DNA of 64,000 nucleotides. It comes from Pedobacter petrophilus. GTDB lineage: Bacteria > Bacteroidota > Bacteroidia > Sphingobacteriales > Sphingobacteriaceae. The notes beneath the pieces are model-generated. The model was not told where the DNA came from and searched no databases. It saw only the letters and a list, made by a program, of their open reading frames with translations. Shown piece by piece: positions 43,167-53,473 of this stretch (position 1 is the stretch's first letter; each line of letters starts with the position of its first letter). The stretch lies in assembly GCF_009674725.1 (NCBI RefSeq), contig NZ_WKKH01000009.1:1-64000 (forward strand), written 5' to 3'. A program made the translations under genes and the position numbers.

Positions 43167-45080
43167 TTGTCAAAAGAATACTTTAAAAATCTTCAGGATT
43201 TGCTCGATGTGGAGCGTGAAGAAGATTTACAGTCTTATCTCAAGCTTACCTTAAATACTTCTGCAGCAGATCGGAGAGCATTAGGTTTAACCTGGTACCC
43301 AATAGCGATCAGAAATACCGAAATTGGCAGGGGCGATTACCTGAGTATAGAATTAGAGCGAACCACCCATCAGGATTTTTCACATCAGTTCAGGTTCGGT
43401 TCTGCAGTGGTTTTATTTTCAAATCACGATCCAAAGGTAGATAAGATCGAAGGAATCATCACCCACCAGAGTTCCAGTAAAATGAAAGTAAGCCTTCGGA
43501 TAGATGAATTACCGGATTGGACTAGAGATGGGAAATTGGGGGTAGATCTATTGTTTGATAACAATAGCTACGATGAAATGCAGCATGCACTTAAGCTGGC
43601 CTCAAATCTTTCTGATCAGGTTCCGGAAAATAAATTGATTAAAGTTCTGACCAGTGAGGAAAAGCCTTCCTTTCAAAATGTTGAGAAATTTTTAATACCG
43701 AATCTGCTCAATGAATCTCAAAAGCTTGCGGTAAATAAAATTGTTTCGGCAGATCACCTGGCTATTATTCACGGCCCGCCGGGAACCGGTAAAACAACAA
43801 CAATTGTACAAGCCATAAAATCGTTACTGAAGCACCATGATCAAAAGATTTTGGTGGTGGCCCCAAGCAATACTGCAGTCGATTTATTGACTGAAAAATT
43901 TGCCATTGAAGGTTTAAATGTAATTCGGGTGGGTCACCCGGCACGTGTTTCCGAGAAATTGCTGTCTGCGACGCTGGATCATAAAATGGCAGATCATCCG
44001 GAGATGAAAACGATCAAGGCTTTAAAGAAACAAGCGAATGAGTTCAAAAATATGGCTCATAAATATAAGCGAAGTTTTGGAAAAGCGGAGCGTGACCAGC
44101 GTAAAGCACTATTTGATGAAGCCCACAAGATTGGGAAAGAAATAGAAAAGACAGAATCTTACATCATGGATAGTCTGTTTAATAAAGCACAAATTATTAC
44201 CGCAACCCTGGTAGGCGCCAACCACCACACTGTTCGGAATCTAAAATACCATACGGTTGTAATTGATGAAGCCGGACAAGCCTTGGAGCCCGCCTGCTGG
44301 ATTCCAATTTTAAAGGCTCAAAAAGTGGTCCTTGCGGGAGATCATCTGCAGTTATCACCCACAATAAAATCGATGGTTGCAGCTAAAAATGGCTTAAGTA
44401 ACACCTTGTTAGAAAAGCTCGTACACCTTCATCCTGAATCTGTTGTGTTATTAAATGAACAATACAGAATGAATAAAAGCATTATGGGATATTCTGCTAA
44501 TGTCTTTTATGATAACAAATTAATTGCACATCAATCTGTGGCAAACCAGCTGCTTTTTGATGGTGATGAACCGATTAACTTTATCGATACTGCAGGCTGT
44601 AGCTATGATGAAAAGCTAGATGGTACCAGCACCACCAATCCGGAAGAGGCTGCATTTTTAATCCGGCATCTGGTTGGCCTGGTTACCACGTTAGAGACGA
44701 TCTATACTCCCGAAAATTTTCCTACAATTGCCGTTATCTCTCCTTATAAGCAACAGATCCAGATTTTAAAAGCATTGGTTTTAGAAGAAGAAATTTTAGC
44801 TAAGTATCAGCGTAAAATTGCCGTAAATACTATAGATAGTTTTCAGGGGCAGGAGAGAGATGTGGTATATATTAGCTTGACAAGAAGCAATTCTGATGGA
44901 AATATAGGGTTTTTAGCAGACACCCGACGGATGAATGTTGCCATGACGAGGGCGAAAAAGAAACTGGTTGTTATCGGCGACAGTTCGACACTCTCTAAAG
45001 CTAAATTTTATGCTGATTTTATTGGTTATGCAGAAAATCTAAATGCTTACCATAGCGCATGGGAATATATTGATAACTAG
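43167..45080 (+). CDS. SF1 helicase, SMUBP2/IGHMBP2-like (DNA2/NAM7 type)
   Basis: 637 residues from a TTG start, with no better start nearby. The N-terminal 180 residues form the beta-barrel region typical of UPF1-like helicases. Walker A is 'GPPGTGKT' at 203-210, motif II is 'VIDEAGQALEP', motif III 'VLAGDHLQLSPT', motif IV-V 'NTIDSFQGQERDVVYISLTR', and motif VI 'RMNVAMTRAKKKLVVIGD'. The enzyme should unwind DNA or RNA in the 5'-3' direction. It lies 37 bp after the DUF3037 gene and probably belongs to the same operon, though helicases of this kind also occur alone in Bacteroidota. Confidence 0.95.
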   Translation: MSKEYFKNLQDLLDVEREEDLQSYLKLTLNTSAADRRALGLTWYPIAIRNTEIGRGDYLSIELERTTHQDFSHQFRFGSAVVLFSNHDPKVDKIEGIITHQSSSKMKVSLRIDELPDWTRDGKLGVDLLFDNNSYDEMQHALKLASNLSDQVPENKLIKVLTSEEKPSFQNVEKFLIPNLLNESQKLAVNKIVSADHLAIIHGPPGTGKTTTIVQAIKSLLKHHDQKILVVAPSNTAVDLLTEKFAIEGLNVIRVGHPARVSEKLLSATLDHKMADHPEMKTIKALKKQANEFKNMAHKYKRSFGKAERDQRKALFDEAHKIGKEIEKTESYIMDSLFNKAQIITATLVGANHHTVRNLKYHTVVIDEAGQALEPACWIPILKAQKVVLAGDHLQLSPTIKSMVAAKNGLSNTLLEKLVHLHPESVVLLNEQYRMNKSIMGYSANVFYDNKLIAHQSVANQLLFDGDEPINFIDTAGCSYDEKLDGTSTTNPEEAAFLIRHLVGLVTTLETIYTPENFPTIAVISPYKQQIQILKALVLEEEILAKYQRKIAVNTIDSFQGQERDVVYISLTRSNSDGNIGFLADTRRMNVAMTRAKKKLVVIGDSSTLSKAKFYADFIGYAENLNAYHSAWEYIDN

Positions 45081-45153
45081 ATGACCAGTAAACGGATGAT
45101 TTGCCTTCCTTGGTTTATGTTAGAGATTAAGAATAATTTTAATAAATCAAAGT

Positions 45154-45430
45154 CTGAAAATTTTAATTGCAGATGACAGCGACCTTTTGCGAATTTTAAT
45201 TAAAGGTTTTCTTCGTAAATTTATATGTTCCCCCGAGATTTCTGAAACTCACAATTTACCTGAAACCTTTGATCTTCAGGCTAAAGAGCATTTCGATTTT
45301 AGTATTAGACATCAATATGCCTAAACGAGATAGCAATCCAAGTACAGTAAAAGAAATTTTGGCTATGCAGGATAATCTCAAGATCTGTGTGTTTTCCGGC
45401 AAAGACGGGAATATTTCTTCGTCTTTATAA
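45154..45430 (+). pseudogene. Decayed response-regulator receiver gene
   Basis: Between the helicase and topB genes the plus strand encodes a receiver domain in two frames. Frame one begins at a CTG where an ATG would be expected and reads 'KILIADDSDLLRILIKGFLR', ending 'AKEHFDF'. Frame two takes over with 'LVLDINMPKRDSNPS' and 'NLKICVFSGKD', then a TAA at 45428. Removing one T from TTTT at 45297-45300 restores the reading frame through the phospho-Asp. The conserved Lys segment and the C-terminus are missing. Lost start, frameshift and truncation together mark it as a dead gene. No other feature was seen in this 356-bp gap. Confidence 0.8.
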
Positions 45431-45436
45431 GATTTG

Positions 45437-47290
45437 TTAGCCAATAACTTCTAATTTATTTTCTTCAAGCTTTCCGGAAATTGTTGCGCCGGCAATCAGC
45501 AATTCGTTGGTAATCATTTTGGTATATTCTGTAATTTCTGATTTGAAATCTTTAACAGAAGATCCTGATCTGATTTCCTCTAACCTTTTCTCCCACTGAC
45601 CAGTAAGTTCAGCTTGTGCAATTTGTTTATCTTTAACTACCTCGTAAACCGCAAGTCCTTTATTTGTCGGCACTAAATTTCGTTTCTCCCGAGTAATATA
45701 TGTTCGCGTAATCAATGTTTCAATGATAGATGCCCGTGTTGCTGGCGTTCCTAATCCACTGTCTTTCATTGCGTAACGGAGCTCCTCATCTTCAATCTCT
45801 TTACCACAAGTTTCCAGTGCTTTAAGAAGTGAAGCTTCATTGTACATCGGCTTTGGCTTGGTTTGCTTTTCTAATAAGGATTTCTCCGTAATGGGCAATT
45901 GCTCACCCACAGCCACCTTTGGCAAAGCAGCATTATCTTCATCTTTTTTCTCTTCATCAGATTCATTAAAGACAGCGCGCCATCCGGCAGAACGGATCAC
46001 TGTTCCATTGGCCTGGAAAGTTAAGCCCGATTGAATAGTTATTTTGGTAACCTCTTTTAAACATTCCTGATGAAAAGCTTCAATCATTCGGCCAACCACC
46101 ATATCGTAAATGGCTTGTCTATCGCTGCTTAAACCATAAGCTTCTTCGCCGGTAGGCAAAACAGCATGGTGATCTGTCACTTTTTTTGCGTTCACACTCC
46201 GTTTATTGAGCTTAATGGTTTGCAAAAACTGCGCCTGCCTGCCAAAATCAGGATGTTTGGTAAACTTTGATATCAGGTCTGGGACACCTGCAAAAACATC
46301 ATCTCCGATATACCTGGAGCCTGTACGGGGATAAGAAACCAGTTTGCTCTCATATAAATTCTGCAGAATTCCCAAAGTTTGATCAGCGGTATATCCCTTC
46401 TTTTTGTTTGCCTCCTGTTGCAAGCTACTCAAGTCGTGCAGCAGCGGAGGCGGTTCTTTTCTTGGCTTGGCTTCCACAGCAGTAATGTTTCCACCCGTCG
46501 GAAAGCCAGAAGAAACGTCCTCAACAAGGGCAAATAGTTTTTCTGCCTCTTCTTTATATTTATAATTAGTGGTGGATACGGCCTTAAATACTTGTTCATC
46601 TTTTATCAAAAGAATGCTAAGCTGGTAATAGGTCTGCGGAACGAAGTTTTTAATTTCTAGAAACCTGGCACAAATCATGGCCAGGGTAGGTGTTTGCACC
46701 CGGCCTAAAGATAAAACGGTTCTGTTGCCTGCTGAGATACTTAGGGCCTGAGTAGCATTCATTCCCACCAGCCAATCTGATTCTGAGCGGCAATGTGCAG
46801 AATTAAAAAGCGTATCATAATCCGTTCCGGGTTTTAAATTTCGAAATCCATCTTTTATTGCCTCATCGGTTTGAGAGGAAATCCAAAGCCTTTTAAACGG
46901 TTTTTTGCATTTTAAAAAATAGTAAATGTAGCGGAAAATCAATTCACCTTCGCGCCCTGCATCCGTTGCTACGATGATTTCAGTAGCCTCATCGAAAAGC
47001 TTCTTGATGGTGTCCAGTTGTTTGCGTACAGCCGGATCTTCTACAAAACCATCTTTCGTTTTAATTTTACGGATAGCGAGTTTAAACTTGGCGGGTAGCA
47101 TGGGCAAATGTTGCCTTCTCCAGCCAATAAAGCCATAATCCTGAGGCGGAGCCAATTGTAACAAATGCCCAAATGCCCAGGTAAATGAATAACCTTTACC
47201 TTCAATGTATCCGTCTTTTCTGGTAGTCGCCCCAAAAACTTTGGCAAGTTCACGACCAACAGAGGGCTTTTCTGCAATTACAATCTTCAT
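45437..47290 (-). CDS. topB: DNA topoisomerase III (type IA)
   Basis: 617 residues from the ATG at 47290, which gives the canonical start 'MKIVIAEKPSVGRELAKVFG'; an upstream start would add nine residues. TOPRIM acidic residues are in 'IVATDAGREGELIFRY'. The catalytic tyrosine is Tyr320 in 'LVSYPRTGSRYIG'. Zinc-finger repeats are absent. The layout fits TopB, the decatenating enzyme, rather than TopA. The Bacteroidota version is often found on mobile elements as well as in the core genome, but neighbours here do not indicate an element. Confidence 0.95.
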   Translation of the reverse strand: MKIVIAEKPSVGRELAKVFGATTRKDGYIEGKGYSFTWAFGHLLQLAPPQDYGFIGWRRQHLPMLPAKFKLAIRKIKTKDGFVEDPAVRKQLDTIKKLFDEATEIIVATDAGREGELIFRYIYYFLKCKKPFKRLWISSQTDEAIKDGFRNLKPGTDYDTLFNSAHCRSESDWLVGMNATQALSISAGNRTVLSLGRVQTPTLAMICARFLEIKNFVPQTYYQLSILLIKDEQVFKAVSTTNYKYKEEAEKLFALVEDVSSGFPTGGNITAVEAKPRKEPPPLLHDLSSLQQEANKKKGYTADQTLGILQNLYESKLVSYPRTGSRYIGDDVFAGVPDLISKFTKHPDFGRQAQFLQTIKLNKRSVNAKKVTDHHAVLPTGEEAYGLSSDRQAIYDMVVGRMIEAFHQECLKEVTKITIQSGLTFQANGTVIRSAGWRAVFNESDEEKKDEDNAALPKVAVGEQLPITEKSLLEKQTKPKPMYNEASLLKALETCGKEIEDEELRYAMKDSGLGTPATRASIIETLITRTYITREKRNLVPTNKGLAVYEVVKDKQIAQAELTGQWEKRLEEIRSGSSVKDFKSEITEYTKMITNELLIAGATISGKLEENKLEVIG

Positions 47291-47456
47291 GAATCTGGCT
47301 TGTCTTTCAAAGTTCAAAGATCGCGAAAATAACTCATGAAGGCCCTAATTTTTTACTCACACTATAAACGCTTGTGCGTTAAACATTTTGCAGGGTCTGC
47401 TGTTAGCTCATGATAAAATCAGTAACAATTGCAGACAGCTGAGGTCTAAAAAATTA

Positions 47457-47897
47457 ATGGAGAAAATTTACAATCTTGCAAATAGTGAAGTGAAAGTAGG
47501 GCTGGAACCCAAACTGGTGCGGGTATATAGCGATACTGCACTTTGGACTTTCCTGAAAACTGATGCCGGAAAAAGATTTGAATTGTTGGCTGAAACCATC
47601 AAATATGATTATGCTACTACCTTTGGAAACGAACTTAAGATCACCAATGATTCACTAATTGTAGAGATTCTCGTTCATGTCTATTGCGATTACTTAGGCT
47701 TGCGTTTCAATCGCATAGTGAAGATTAAATTTATTCAGAACATCGTAAACAAGCTGCTGGAACGTGCAGAGGTAGTGGATTGCGGCGAGCGTGGCGTAGA
47801 TGGAAACCGATGGGTGTGGGATTTCTTAGCCAGGTACAAAATGATATTTTTTCGCATTCTTCCAAAGAATTTAAACGTAAGAAAGCTTAAAACCTAG
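47457..47897 (+). CDS. Protein of unknown function
   Basis: 146 residues from the ATG at 47457; an in-frame ATG 69 bp upstream gives a less credible basic extension. The protein is basic and mixed alpha/beta, with no signal peptide. Features are 'NLANSEVKVGLEPKLVRVYS', 'LLAETIKYDYATTFGNELKI' and a C-terminal 'RWVWDFLARYKMIFFRILP'. I do not recognise a domain. It lies divergent from topB, and convergent with the MerR gene after a gap of 44 bp. Coding character seems real because it has no stops and balanced composition. Confidence 0.55.
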   Translation: MEKIYNLANSEVKVGLEPKLVRVYSDTALWTFLKTDAGKRFELLAETIKYDYATTFGNELKITNDSLIVEILVHVYCDYLGLRFNRIVKIKFIQNIVNKLLERAEVVDCGERGVDGNRWVWDFLARYKMIFFRILPKNLNVRKLKT

Positions 47898-47941
47898 CGC
47901 CTGATTAAGGCTAGAAACCTGCCATTTACTAACGAATATTG

Positions 47942-48277
47942 TTATAGTTCCTTGGCCAGATTAACCAGAAAGCCTTTCAGCTTTTCTAAAGAATCGATAA
48001 TCTTTTGGTTTTCCTTCACATCAGATTTATTATGCTTCAGGTGTTCTTTGGCGCCTTTTAAGGTAAAGCCTTTTTCATCTACTAAATTGAAGATGATCTT
48101 AAGATTTTCAATGTCTTCCGGAGTAAAAAGCCTGTTGCCTTTTTTGTTTTTCTTCGGTTGAAGAATGTCGAATTCCTTTTCGTAAAATCGGATTTGAGAT
48201 GCGTTTACTTTAAACATTTCAGTCACTTCGCCCATAGTGTAATACATTTTATTAATGTCTCTTTCTTTGTACGGCAT
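47942..48277 (-). CDS. MerR-family transcriptional regulator
   Basis: 111 residues. The helix-turn-helix and wing are clear: 'YTMGEVTEMFKVNASQIRFY', 'EKEFDILQPKKNKKGNRLFT' and 'EDIENLKIIFNLVDEKGFTL'. A Lys-rich coiled-coil dimerisation helix follows, ending without a ligand-binding domain. Such minimal MerR proteins are common in Bacteroidota. It is divergent from alaS with 116 bp between them. Target genes are not known from sequence; regulation of itself or alaS is possible but not shown. Confidence 0.92.
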   Translation of the reverse strand: MPYKERDINKMYYTMGEVTEMFKVNASQIRFYEKEFDILQPKKNKKGNRLFTPEDIENLKIIFNLVDEKGFTLKGAKEHLKHNKSDVKENQKIIDSLEKLKGFLVNLAKEL

Positions 48278-48365
48278 AACTTGTGCTTGATTATTAGGGT
48301 TTTACATCGATTAATTAAAGTATTCAAATGTAGCTTGATTTTTCCTGATTAACGCAATAAAATTT

Positions 48366-48373
48366 TAATTTTG
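48366..48373 (+). promoter_or_regulatory. Candidate -7 promoter box for alaS
   Basis: TAATTTTG matches TAnnTTTG exactly, 20 bp before the alaS start codon. The TTCCTG 19 bp upstream is only a weak -33 match. Confidence 0.4.
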
Positions 48374-48393
48374 TTCCTCCAAGATTTACAATA

Positions 48394-51072
48394 ATGACAG
48401 CTAAAGAAATAAGACAAGCATTCCTGAATTTTTTCGAACAAAAACAACATCACCTGGTTGCTTCGGCCCCGATTGTAGTTAAGAACGATCCAACGTTGAT
48501 GTTTACCAACGCAGGAATGAACCAGTTTAAGGATTTGTTTTTAGGAGAAGCCGCCATTAAATACGCAAGAGTTGCAGATACCCAACGGTGTTTACGCGTT
48601 TCTGGAAAGCACAATGACTTAGAAGAAGTAGGGATTGATACTTATCACCACACCATGTTCGAAATGCTGGGAAACTGGAGTTTTGGAGATTATTTTAAGA
48701 AAGATGCCATTGCCTGGAGTTGGGAATTATTGACAGAAGTTTATAAAATTCCAAAGGAAAAACTTTATGTAACCTATTTTGAAGGTGATGAGAAAGAAGG
48801 TTTGGCAAAAGATCAGGAAGCTTATGATCTTTGGAAACAATATGTTGATGAAAGTCATATTTTACCCGGAAACAAGAAGGATAATTTTTGGGAAATGGGC
48901 GAAACTGGTCCCTGCGGACCTTGCTCAGAAATCCATGTAGATTGCCGTACGGATGAAGAAAAAGCATCAGTTGATGGCGCTACCCTGGTAAATGCAGATC
49001 ACCCTCAGGTAATAGAAATCTGGAACAATGTATTTATGCAATTTAACCGTTTAAAAGATGGTTCACTGCAAACATTACCCGCTAAACATGTAGATACCGG
49101 AATGGGTTTCGAACGTTTGGTACGTATTTTACAAGAAAAAACTTCCAATTACGATACAGATGTTTTCCAGCCGATGATTCAGTTTATTGCTGAAAAATCC
49201 GGAATTGTATATGGTACAAATGAAAAAACGGATATTGCCATGCGGGTAATGGCAGATCACATCCGGGCAATTTCATTTGTAATTGCTGATGGTCAGTTGC
49301 CATCAAATAATAAGGCAGGTTATGTGATCAGAAGGATTTTACGCCGTGCTGTACGTTATGCCTATACTTTCCTTAACTTTAAAGAACCATTTTTAAATCA
49401 ATTGGTTCCTTTATTAGCTGAACAATTTAAAGGTGTTTTTGATGAATTGGTTGCACAACAGGATTTTGTTCAAAAAGTGGTTTTAGAAGAGGAAGTTTCG
49501 TTTCTAAGAACCTTAGAAAAAGGCATAAATCTATTTAATAATCATATAAATAGTGATTCGGATCAAGAGGATGGTCTTGCTGTAAATGCTATTGAACAAG
49601 ATGGGCAGTTAAGGGATAGAACGATAACAGGAAGGTTTGCGTTTTTACTATCTGATACTTTCGGCTTTCCAATAGATTTAACAGAACTCATGGCCCGGGA
49701 GAAAGGCTGGTCAGTTGATTTGGAAGCTTACGAGCAAGCGCTTAAAAAACAAAAAGATGACAGCCGTGCCGCTACAGCCATTGATACCAGCGACTGGATT
49801 ATCATAAACGCTGACGATCAAAGTGAATTTGTAGGTTATGACGATTTAGAAATTGAAACGGAAATTTTAAAATACCGTAAAGTAAAAGCTAAAGGAAAAG
49901 AGCAATATCAAATTGTTTTACGCCAAACGCCATTTTATGCGGAGAGCGGTGGCCAGGTGGGAGATACCGGGCGACTGGAAGATCATAGTCGCCAGTTTTG
50001 GGTAGACATTACAGATACTAAAAAAGAAAATGGCCTTACAGTCCACTTCACAGATCTTCTTCCCGATAATCTGGAAGGGAAATTCTGGGCGGTTGTAGAT
50101 GAAGATAAACGGATCCTAACGGAAGATAATCACTCGGCTACGCACTTATTGCACGCTGCGCTTAAACAAGTATTAGGTCAGCATGTAAACCAGAAAGGTT
50201 CTTTGGTAAATGCTGATTACCTGCGTTTCGATTTTTCACATTTCTCGAAAGTTACTGATGAAGAACTGGCTCAGGTAGAAGTAATTGTCAACCAGAAGAT
50301 CAGAGAAAATATTAAGTTAAAAGAACAAAGAAATGTACCTTATCAGGATGCGATTCAAAGTGGCGTAACTGCTTTGTTTGGCGAAAAATATGGTGATTTT
50401 GTTCGGATGATTACTTTTGATGACCATTTCTCGAAAGAACTTTGTGGCGGTACACACGTAAAAGCAACCGGACAAATCGGATCATTTAAAATTGTTGCTG
50501 AAAGCGCAGTGGCAGCAGGCGTTCGCAGGATTGAGGCCATTACCGCAGATAAAGCTGAACAATACTTTTTAGATCAGCGCAGAGAGTTGGGTCACTTAAA
50601 AGCACTTCTAAATGGTTCAAAAGATCTTTCGGCATCGGTTCAGGCATTACTTGATGAAAATGCCAAACTGAAAAAGGAAATTGAAAAAACAACTTTAGAG
50701 CGTGTAGGTAATTTAAAAAATGAGATTGTTCACCATGTAAGGGGAATAAATGGTGTGAACTTAATTGCCAAACATATTGATTTACAAAATGCTGATGCTG
50801 TTAAAAACCTGGCTTTTTCATTAAAAGATATAGTCGATAACCTTTTTCTGGTGTTCACCACCGAAATTGAGGGTAAACCGGGGATAACGGTTATGTTATC
50901 GGAAGAGCTGATAAAGAAAGGCATGAATGCCTCTAACATTGTCCGGGAGCTGGGTAAAGAAATTCAGGGCGGAGGCGGTGGTCAGCCATTTTATGCAACT
51001 GCCGGCGGTAAAAATCCTGCTGGTTTGGGCAAGGTGCTGGAGAAAGCGGAAAGTTTCATCCCGCAAGGGTAA
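48394..51072 (+). CDS. alaS: Alanyl-tRNA synthetase
   Basis: 892 residues, the standard length. The class II catalytic core starts '[20 protein letters not shown]', with '[15 protein letters not shown]' and 'NWSFGDYF'. The editing domain carries '[12 protein letters not shown]' and 'CGGTHV', the four zinc-binding positions. The C-terminal C-Ala domain ends '[20 protein letters not shown]'. It is followed by an intrinsic terminator, so it is transcribed alone. Confidence 0.99.
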   Translation: MTAKEIRQAFLNFFEQKQHHLVASAPIVVKNDPTLMFTNAGMNQFKDLFLGEAAIKYARVADTQRCLRVSGKHNDLEEVGIDTYHHTMFEMLGNWSFGDYFKKDAIAWSWELLTEVYKIPKEKLYVTYFEGDEKEGLAKDQEAYDLWKQYVDESHILPGNKKDNFWEMGETGPCGPCSEIHVDCRTDEEKASVDGATLVNADHPQVIEIWNNVFMQFNRLKDGSLQTLPAKHVDTGMGFERLVRILQEKTSNYDTDVFQPMIQFIAEKSGIVYGTNEKTDIAMRVMADHIRAISFVIADGQLPSNNKAGYVIRRILRRAVRYAYTFLNFKEPFLNQLVPLLAEQFKGVFDELVAQQDFVQKVVLEEEVSFLRTLEKGINLFNNHINSDSDQEDGLAVNAIEQDGQLRDRTITGRFAFLLSDTFGFPIDLTELMAREKGWSVDLEAYEQALKKQKDDSRAATAIDTSDWIIINADDQSEFVGYDDLEIETEILKYRKVKAKGKEQYQIVLRQTPFYAESGGQVGDTGRLEDHSRQFWVDITDTKKENGLTVHFTDLLPDNLEGKFWAVVDEDKRILTEDNHSATHLLHAALKQVLGQHVNQKGSLVNADYLRFDFSHFSKVTDEELAQVEVIVNQKIRENIKLKEQRNVPYQDAIQSGVTALFGEKYGDFVRMITFDDHFSKELCGGTHVKATGQIGSFKIVAESAVAAGVRRIEAITADKAEQYFLDQRRELGHLKALLNGSKDLSASVQALLDENAKLKKEIEKTTLERVGNLKNEIVHHVRGINGVNLIAKHIDLQNADAVKNLAFSLKDIVDNLFLVFTTEIEGKPGITVMLSEELIKKGMNASNIVRELGKEIQGGGGGQPFYATAGGKNPAGLGKVLEKAESFIPQG

Positions 51073-51127
51073 AATATATTGCTGTATCGGGTATTTGAGT
51101 CGATACAATACCCGATGATTATGAACT

Positions 51128-51160
51128 AAATCCCCATGCAAAACTTGTTTGGGGATTTTT
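51128..51160 (+). terminator. Intrinsic terminator after alaS
   Basis: Stem AAATCCCC/GGGGATTT (51128-51135 with 51151-51158) and a run of five T residues, 55 bp past the alaS stop codon. Confidence 0.7.
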
Positions 51161-51284
51161 CATCAACACGATTCTGTTATTCGGCCAACAAAGCCTGACG
51201 AATCAATTACAAAATCTGTTGCAATTCAGATTTTAAGAAAATAATTACATTGCACCGTTAACACTCATTACCAACTATTTTCAA

Positions 51285-52055
51285 ATGGGCACTGGATTTT
51301 CGCTATTCTTATTCTTGATTGCCATCAAACTAATGAACCAATACTTGGATAAGGACATTGCCCAGCCCGCGGTTTTAAATAATCCAAATCTTGGTGAAAA
51401 TAAGCTTATCAGTTATTTTCCAGTGGTTTTTCACCTCACCATCATTGCGTTGATTTTGCTTTCTTGTTTTATACCGGGAATTATGAGCGGATCACGTATC
51501 AACTTACTGATTTCAGATGGAATTTTCCAGTTTGTTAGCACGATGTTAATCTATATCATCAGTCTGATTAATCCGTTTGTATCTTTTTCCACAGAAATGA
51601 GAAAAAAGATCATTGATAGCGCAGGAGAACAGGATTTTAATTGGCTGAATTGGTTGTTGAGAAATAAGAACTGGCAGCTGTTGAAGACCTTAGCCTGTAT
51701 TGTAATTGTAGGCTATTGTATATACAACGGTTATCTTGTTATTCCGGATTTGAATCAGGGCATACTTTCAGGAATTACCGTTGTGCTGATTTTATTTTTC
51801 ATAATCGGCAATATGGTTCAATTGATTAAAGATCCGGTATTATTCAAGCAAAAAATATTATTCCGCTTATCTATACTTTACCGGTCTTTTAAATTGGTCT
51901 TCATCATTTCAATATTTTTGCTAGTCGCTATTTATATTATGATAGCTACCTTAAAGATAAATCAAGATCAAAGAGTTTTGACTATGGGAAGCATCCTGTT
52001 GGTTTATAACGTTGTTATGGCTTATAATGAATTCAAAATTCTCCAAGCTAGCTAG
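51285..52055 (+). CDS. Hypothetical multi-spanning membrane protein
   Basis: 256 residues with about six or seven hydrophobic segments, including an N-terminal one ('FSLFLFLIAIKLM'), 'VVFHLTIIALILLSCFIPGI', 'ISGITVVLILFFIIGNMV'-like and 'FIISIFLLVAIYIMI' regions. Polar loops are short and lysine-rich. No family is recognised and no catalytic motifs are visible. The stop codon overlaps the end of the convergent MFS gene by 4 bp. Its start is about 125 bp past the alaS terminator, so it has its own promoter. Confidence 0.7.
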   Translation: MGTGFSLFLFLIAIKLMNQYLDKDIAQPAVLNNPNLGENKLISYFPVVFHLTIIALILLSCFIPGIMSGSRINLLISDGIFQFVSTMLIYIISLINPFVSFSTEMRKKIIDSAGEQDFNWLNWLLRNKNWQLLKTLACIVIVGYCIYNGYLVIPDLNQGILSGITVVLILFFIIGNMVQLIKDPVLFKQKILFRLSILYRSFKLVFIISIFLLVAIYIMIATLKINQDQRVLTMGSILLVYNVVMAYNEFKILQAS

Positions 52056-53263
52056 TGATATTTCCGCAGTGCACGAATAGCGATGAACAACCCGATTAAA
52101 GTTAAGATTGCACTTAAAATAAATGGTGCGCCCGGGAAATACATTGGTGTTCCATCCTGAATGAAATATACAAAAATATGGCTCGCCACCCAGGGCCCTA
52201 TAATGGCGGCTAAACTCTGTAGACTCGTCGTAATTCCCTGGATTTCTCCCTGTGCATTTTCAGGCACCTGATTAGAAATAATACTCTGCATTGCAGGTCC
52301 GCCGATTCCAGCCAGGCAATAGGGAATAATAAATAGCATCATCATTGTTCCGTTTTTTGCAAATGCAAAACACACAAAACCGATAACATAAAGCATCAGT
52401 CCGAAATAGATGGCCTTTCTGTTTCCAATCTTCGGAATAATGAAGCGAATTAAACCACCTTGTACAATAGCTACCATTAAACCCACCACACCAAGCGAGT
52501 AGCCAATCATGGTGGCATCCCACTTAAATTTTTCAATAACATAATAAGACCAGTTAGATTGAACCGAGTGGCTGGCGATATAAAGAAGGAGTAAAGTAGC
52601 TAACAGACCTAAGATTGCAGGATATTTCGATGCGTTTAAAAATGATCCAACCGGGTTTGCCCGCTTCCAGGAGAAACTTCTTCGCCGCTCTTTGGGTAAA
52701 GATTCGGGTAAAATAAAATAACCATACAGCCAGTTAACCAAAGCCAGGCCGGCAGAAATCATAAAGGGAACCCGAAGTCCATAAGTGCTGAATAAACCGC
52801 CAATTACCGGCCCGAGAATAAAACCGACACCAAAGGCCGCGCCAACTAAGCCGAAGTTTTGCGCTTTCTTTTCCGGCGCTGAGATATCGGCAATGTACGC
52901 CATGGCGGTGGTGAAACTTGCACCTGTAATTCCGGCAATAATACGGCCGACAAAAAGCCATAAGATGCTGGGTGCAAAAGAAAGGAAAATATAGTCTATC
53001 CCAAGTCCGAATAAGGAGAAAAGTAGAATAGGCCGCCTTCCGTACTGATCGCTCAGCCCACCCATAATTGGCGAAAATAAAAACTGTGCCAGGGCAAATG
53101 CAACCATCAGATAGCCACCATAATCTGCAGCCACACTCAGACTGCCTCCTGTAAATTCCTGAATGAGTTTGGGTAAAACCGGGATGATGATCCCGAATCC
53201 GGTGAAATCGATCAGGAGTGTAATCATGATGAAAACCATCGCAGATTGTTTTTGCTTAGCCAT
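52052..53263 (-). CDS. MFS transporter, TetA-like (DHA1 family)
   Basis: 403 residues, 12 helices, of the drug:H+ antiporter-1 group. The N-terminal '[20 protein letters not shown]' matches TetA-like exporters. Motif A is in the loop between TM2 and TM3 ('[15 protein letters not shown]'), and motif C is in TM5 ('[14 protein letters not shown]'). A basic central loop with '[10 protein letters not shown]' separates the two halves. Such proteins are annotated as tetracycline-resistance MFS proteins, but a chromosomal Bacteroidota copy may have a different natural substrate. It is divergent from gyrA. Confidence 0.92.
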   Translation of the reverse strand: MAKQKQSAMVFIMITLLIDFTGFGIIIPVLPKLIQEFTGGSLSVAADYGGYLMVAFALAQFLFSPIMGGLSDQYGRRPILLFSLFGLGIDYIFLSFAPSILWLFVGRIIAGITGASFTTAMAYIADISAPEKKAQNFGLVGAAFGVGFILGPVIGGLFSTYGLRVPFMISAGLALVNWLYGYFILPESLPKERRRSFSWKRANPVGSFLNASKYPAILGLLATLLLLYIASHSVQSNWSYYVIEKFKWDATMIGYSLGVVGLMVAIVQGGLIRFIIPKIGNRKAIYFGLMLYVIGFVCFAFAKNGTMMMLFIIPYCLAGIGGPAMQSIISNQVPENAQGEIQGITTSLQSLAAIIGPWVASHIFVYFIQDGTPMYFPGAPFILSAILTLIGLFIAIRALRKYH

Positions 53264-53406
53264 TGTGTATTCGCGTTTAATACAAAAATAGGATTATAAT
53301 TAAAAAATGATTTAAATAAGGCTGTAAGAACTTAAAAAAAATATGACACCTAAAAACACTTATCCATGTCCAAAACTTTTCCACAATGCCTTATTTCGGC
53401 ATATTT

Positions 53407-53441
53407 TTGCTAAATTCGCAAGGTTATAACAATACCTTTTT
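53407..53441 (+). promoter_or_regulatory. Candidate promoter for gyrA
   Basis: TTTG at 53407-53410 and TACCTTTT at 53434-53441, spaced by 23 bp, fit the Bacteroidota -33/-7 pattern with one mismatch in the -7 box. The gyrA ATG is 32 bp downstream. Confidence 0.4.
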
Positions 53442-53473
53442 TAAATATCGTTTTCGATAACGAATAATAACTT

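Noticed and set aside
45437..47290. topB as a sign of an integrated mobile element
   Set aside because: topB is common on conjugative elements in this phylum, but no integrase, tra gene or attachment repeat is nearby.
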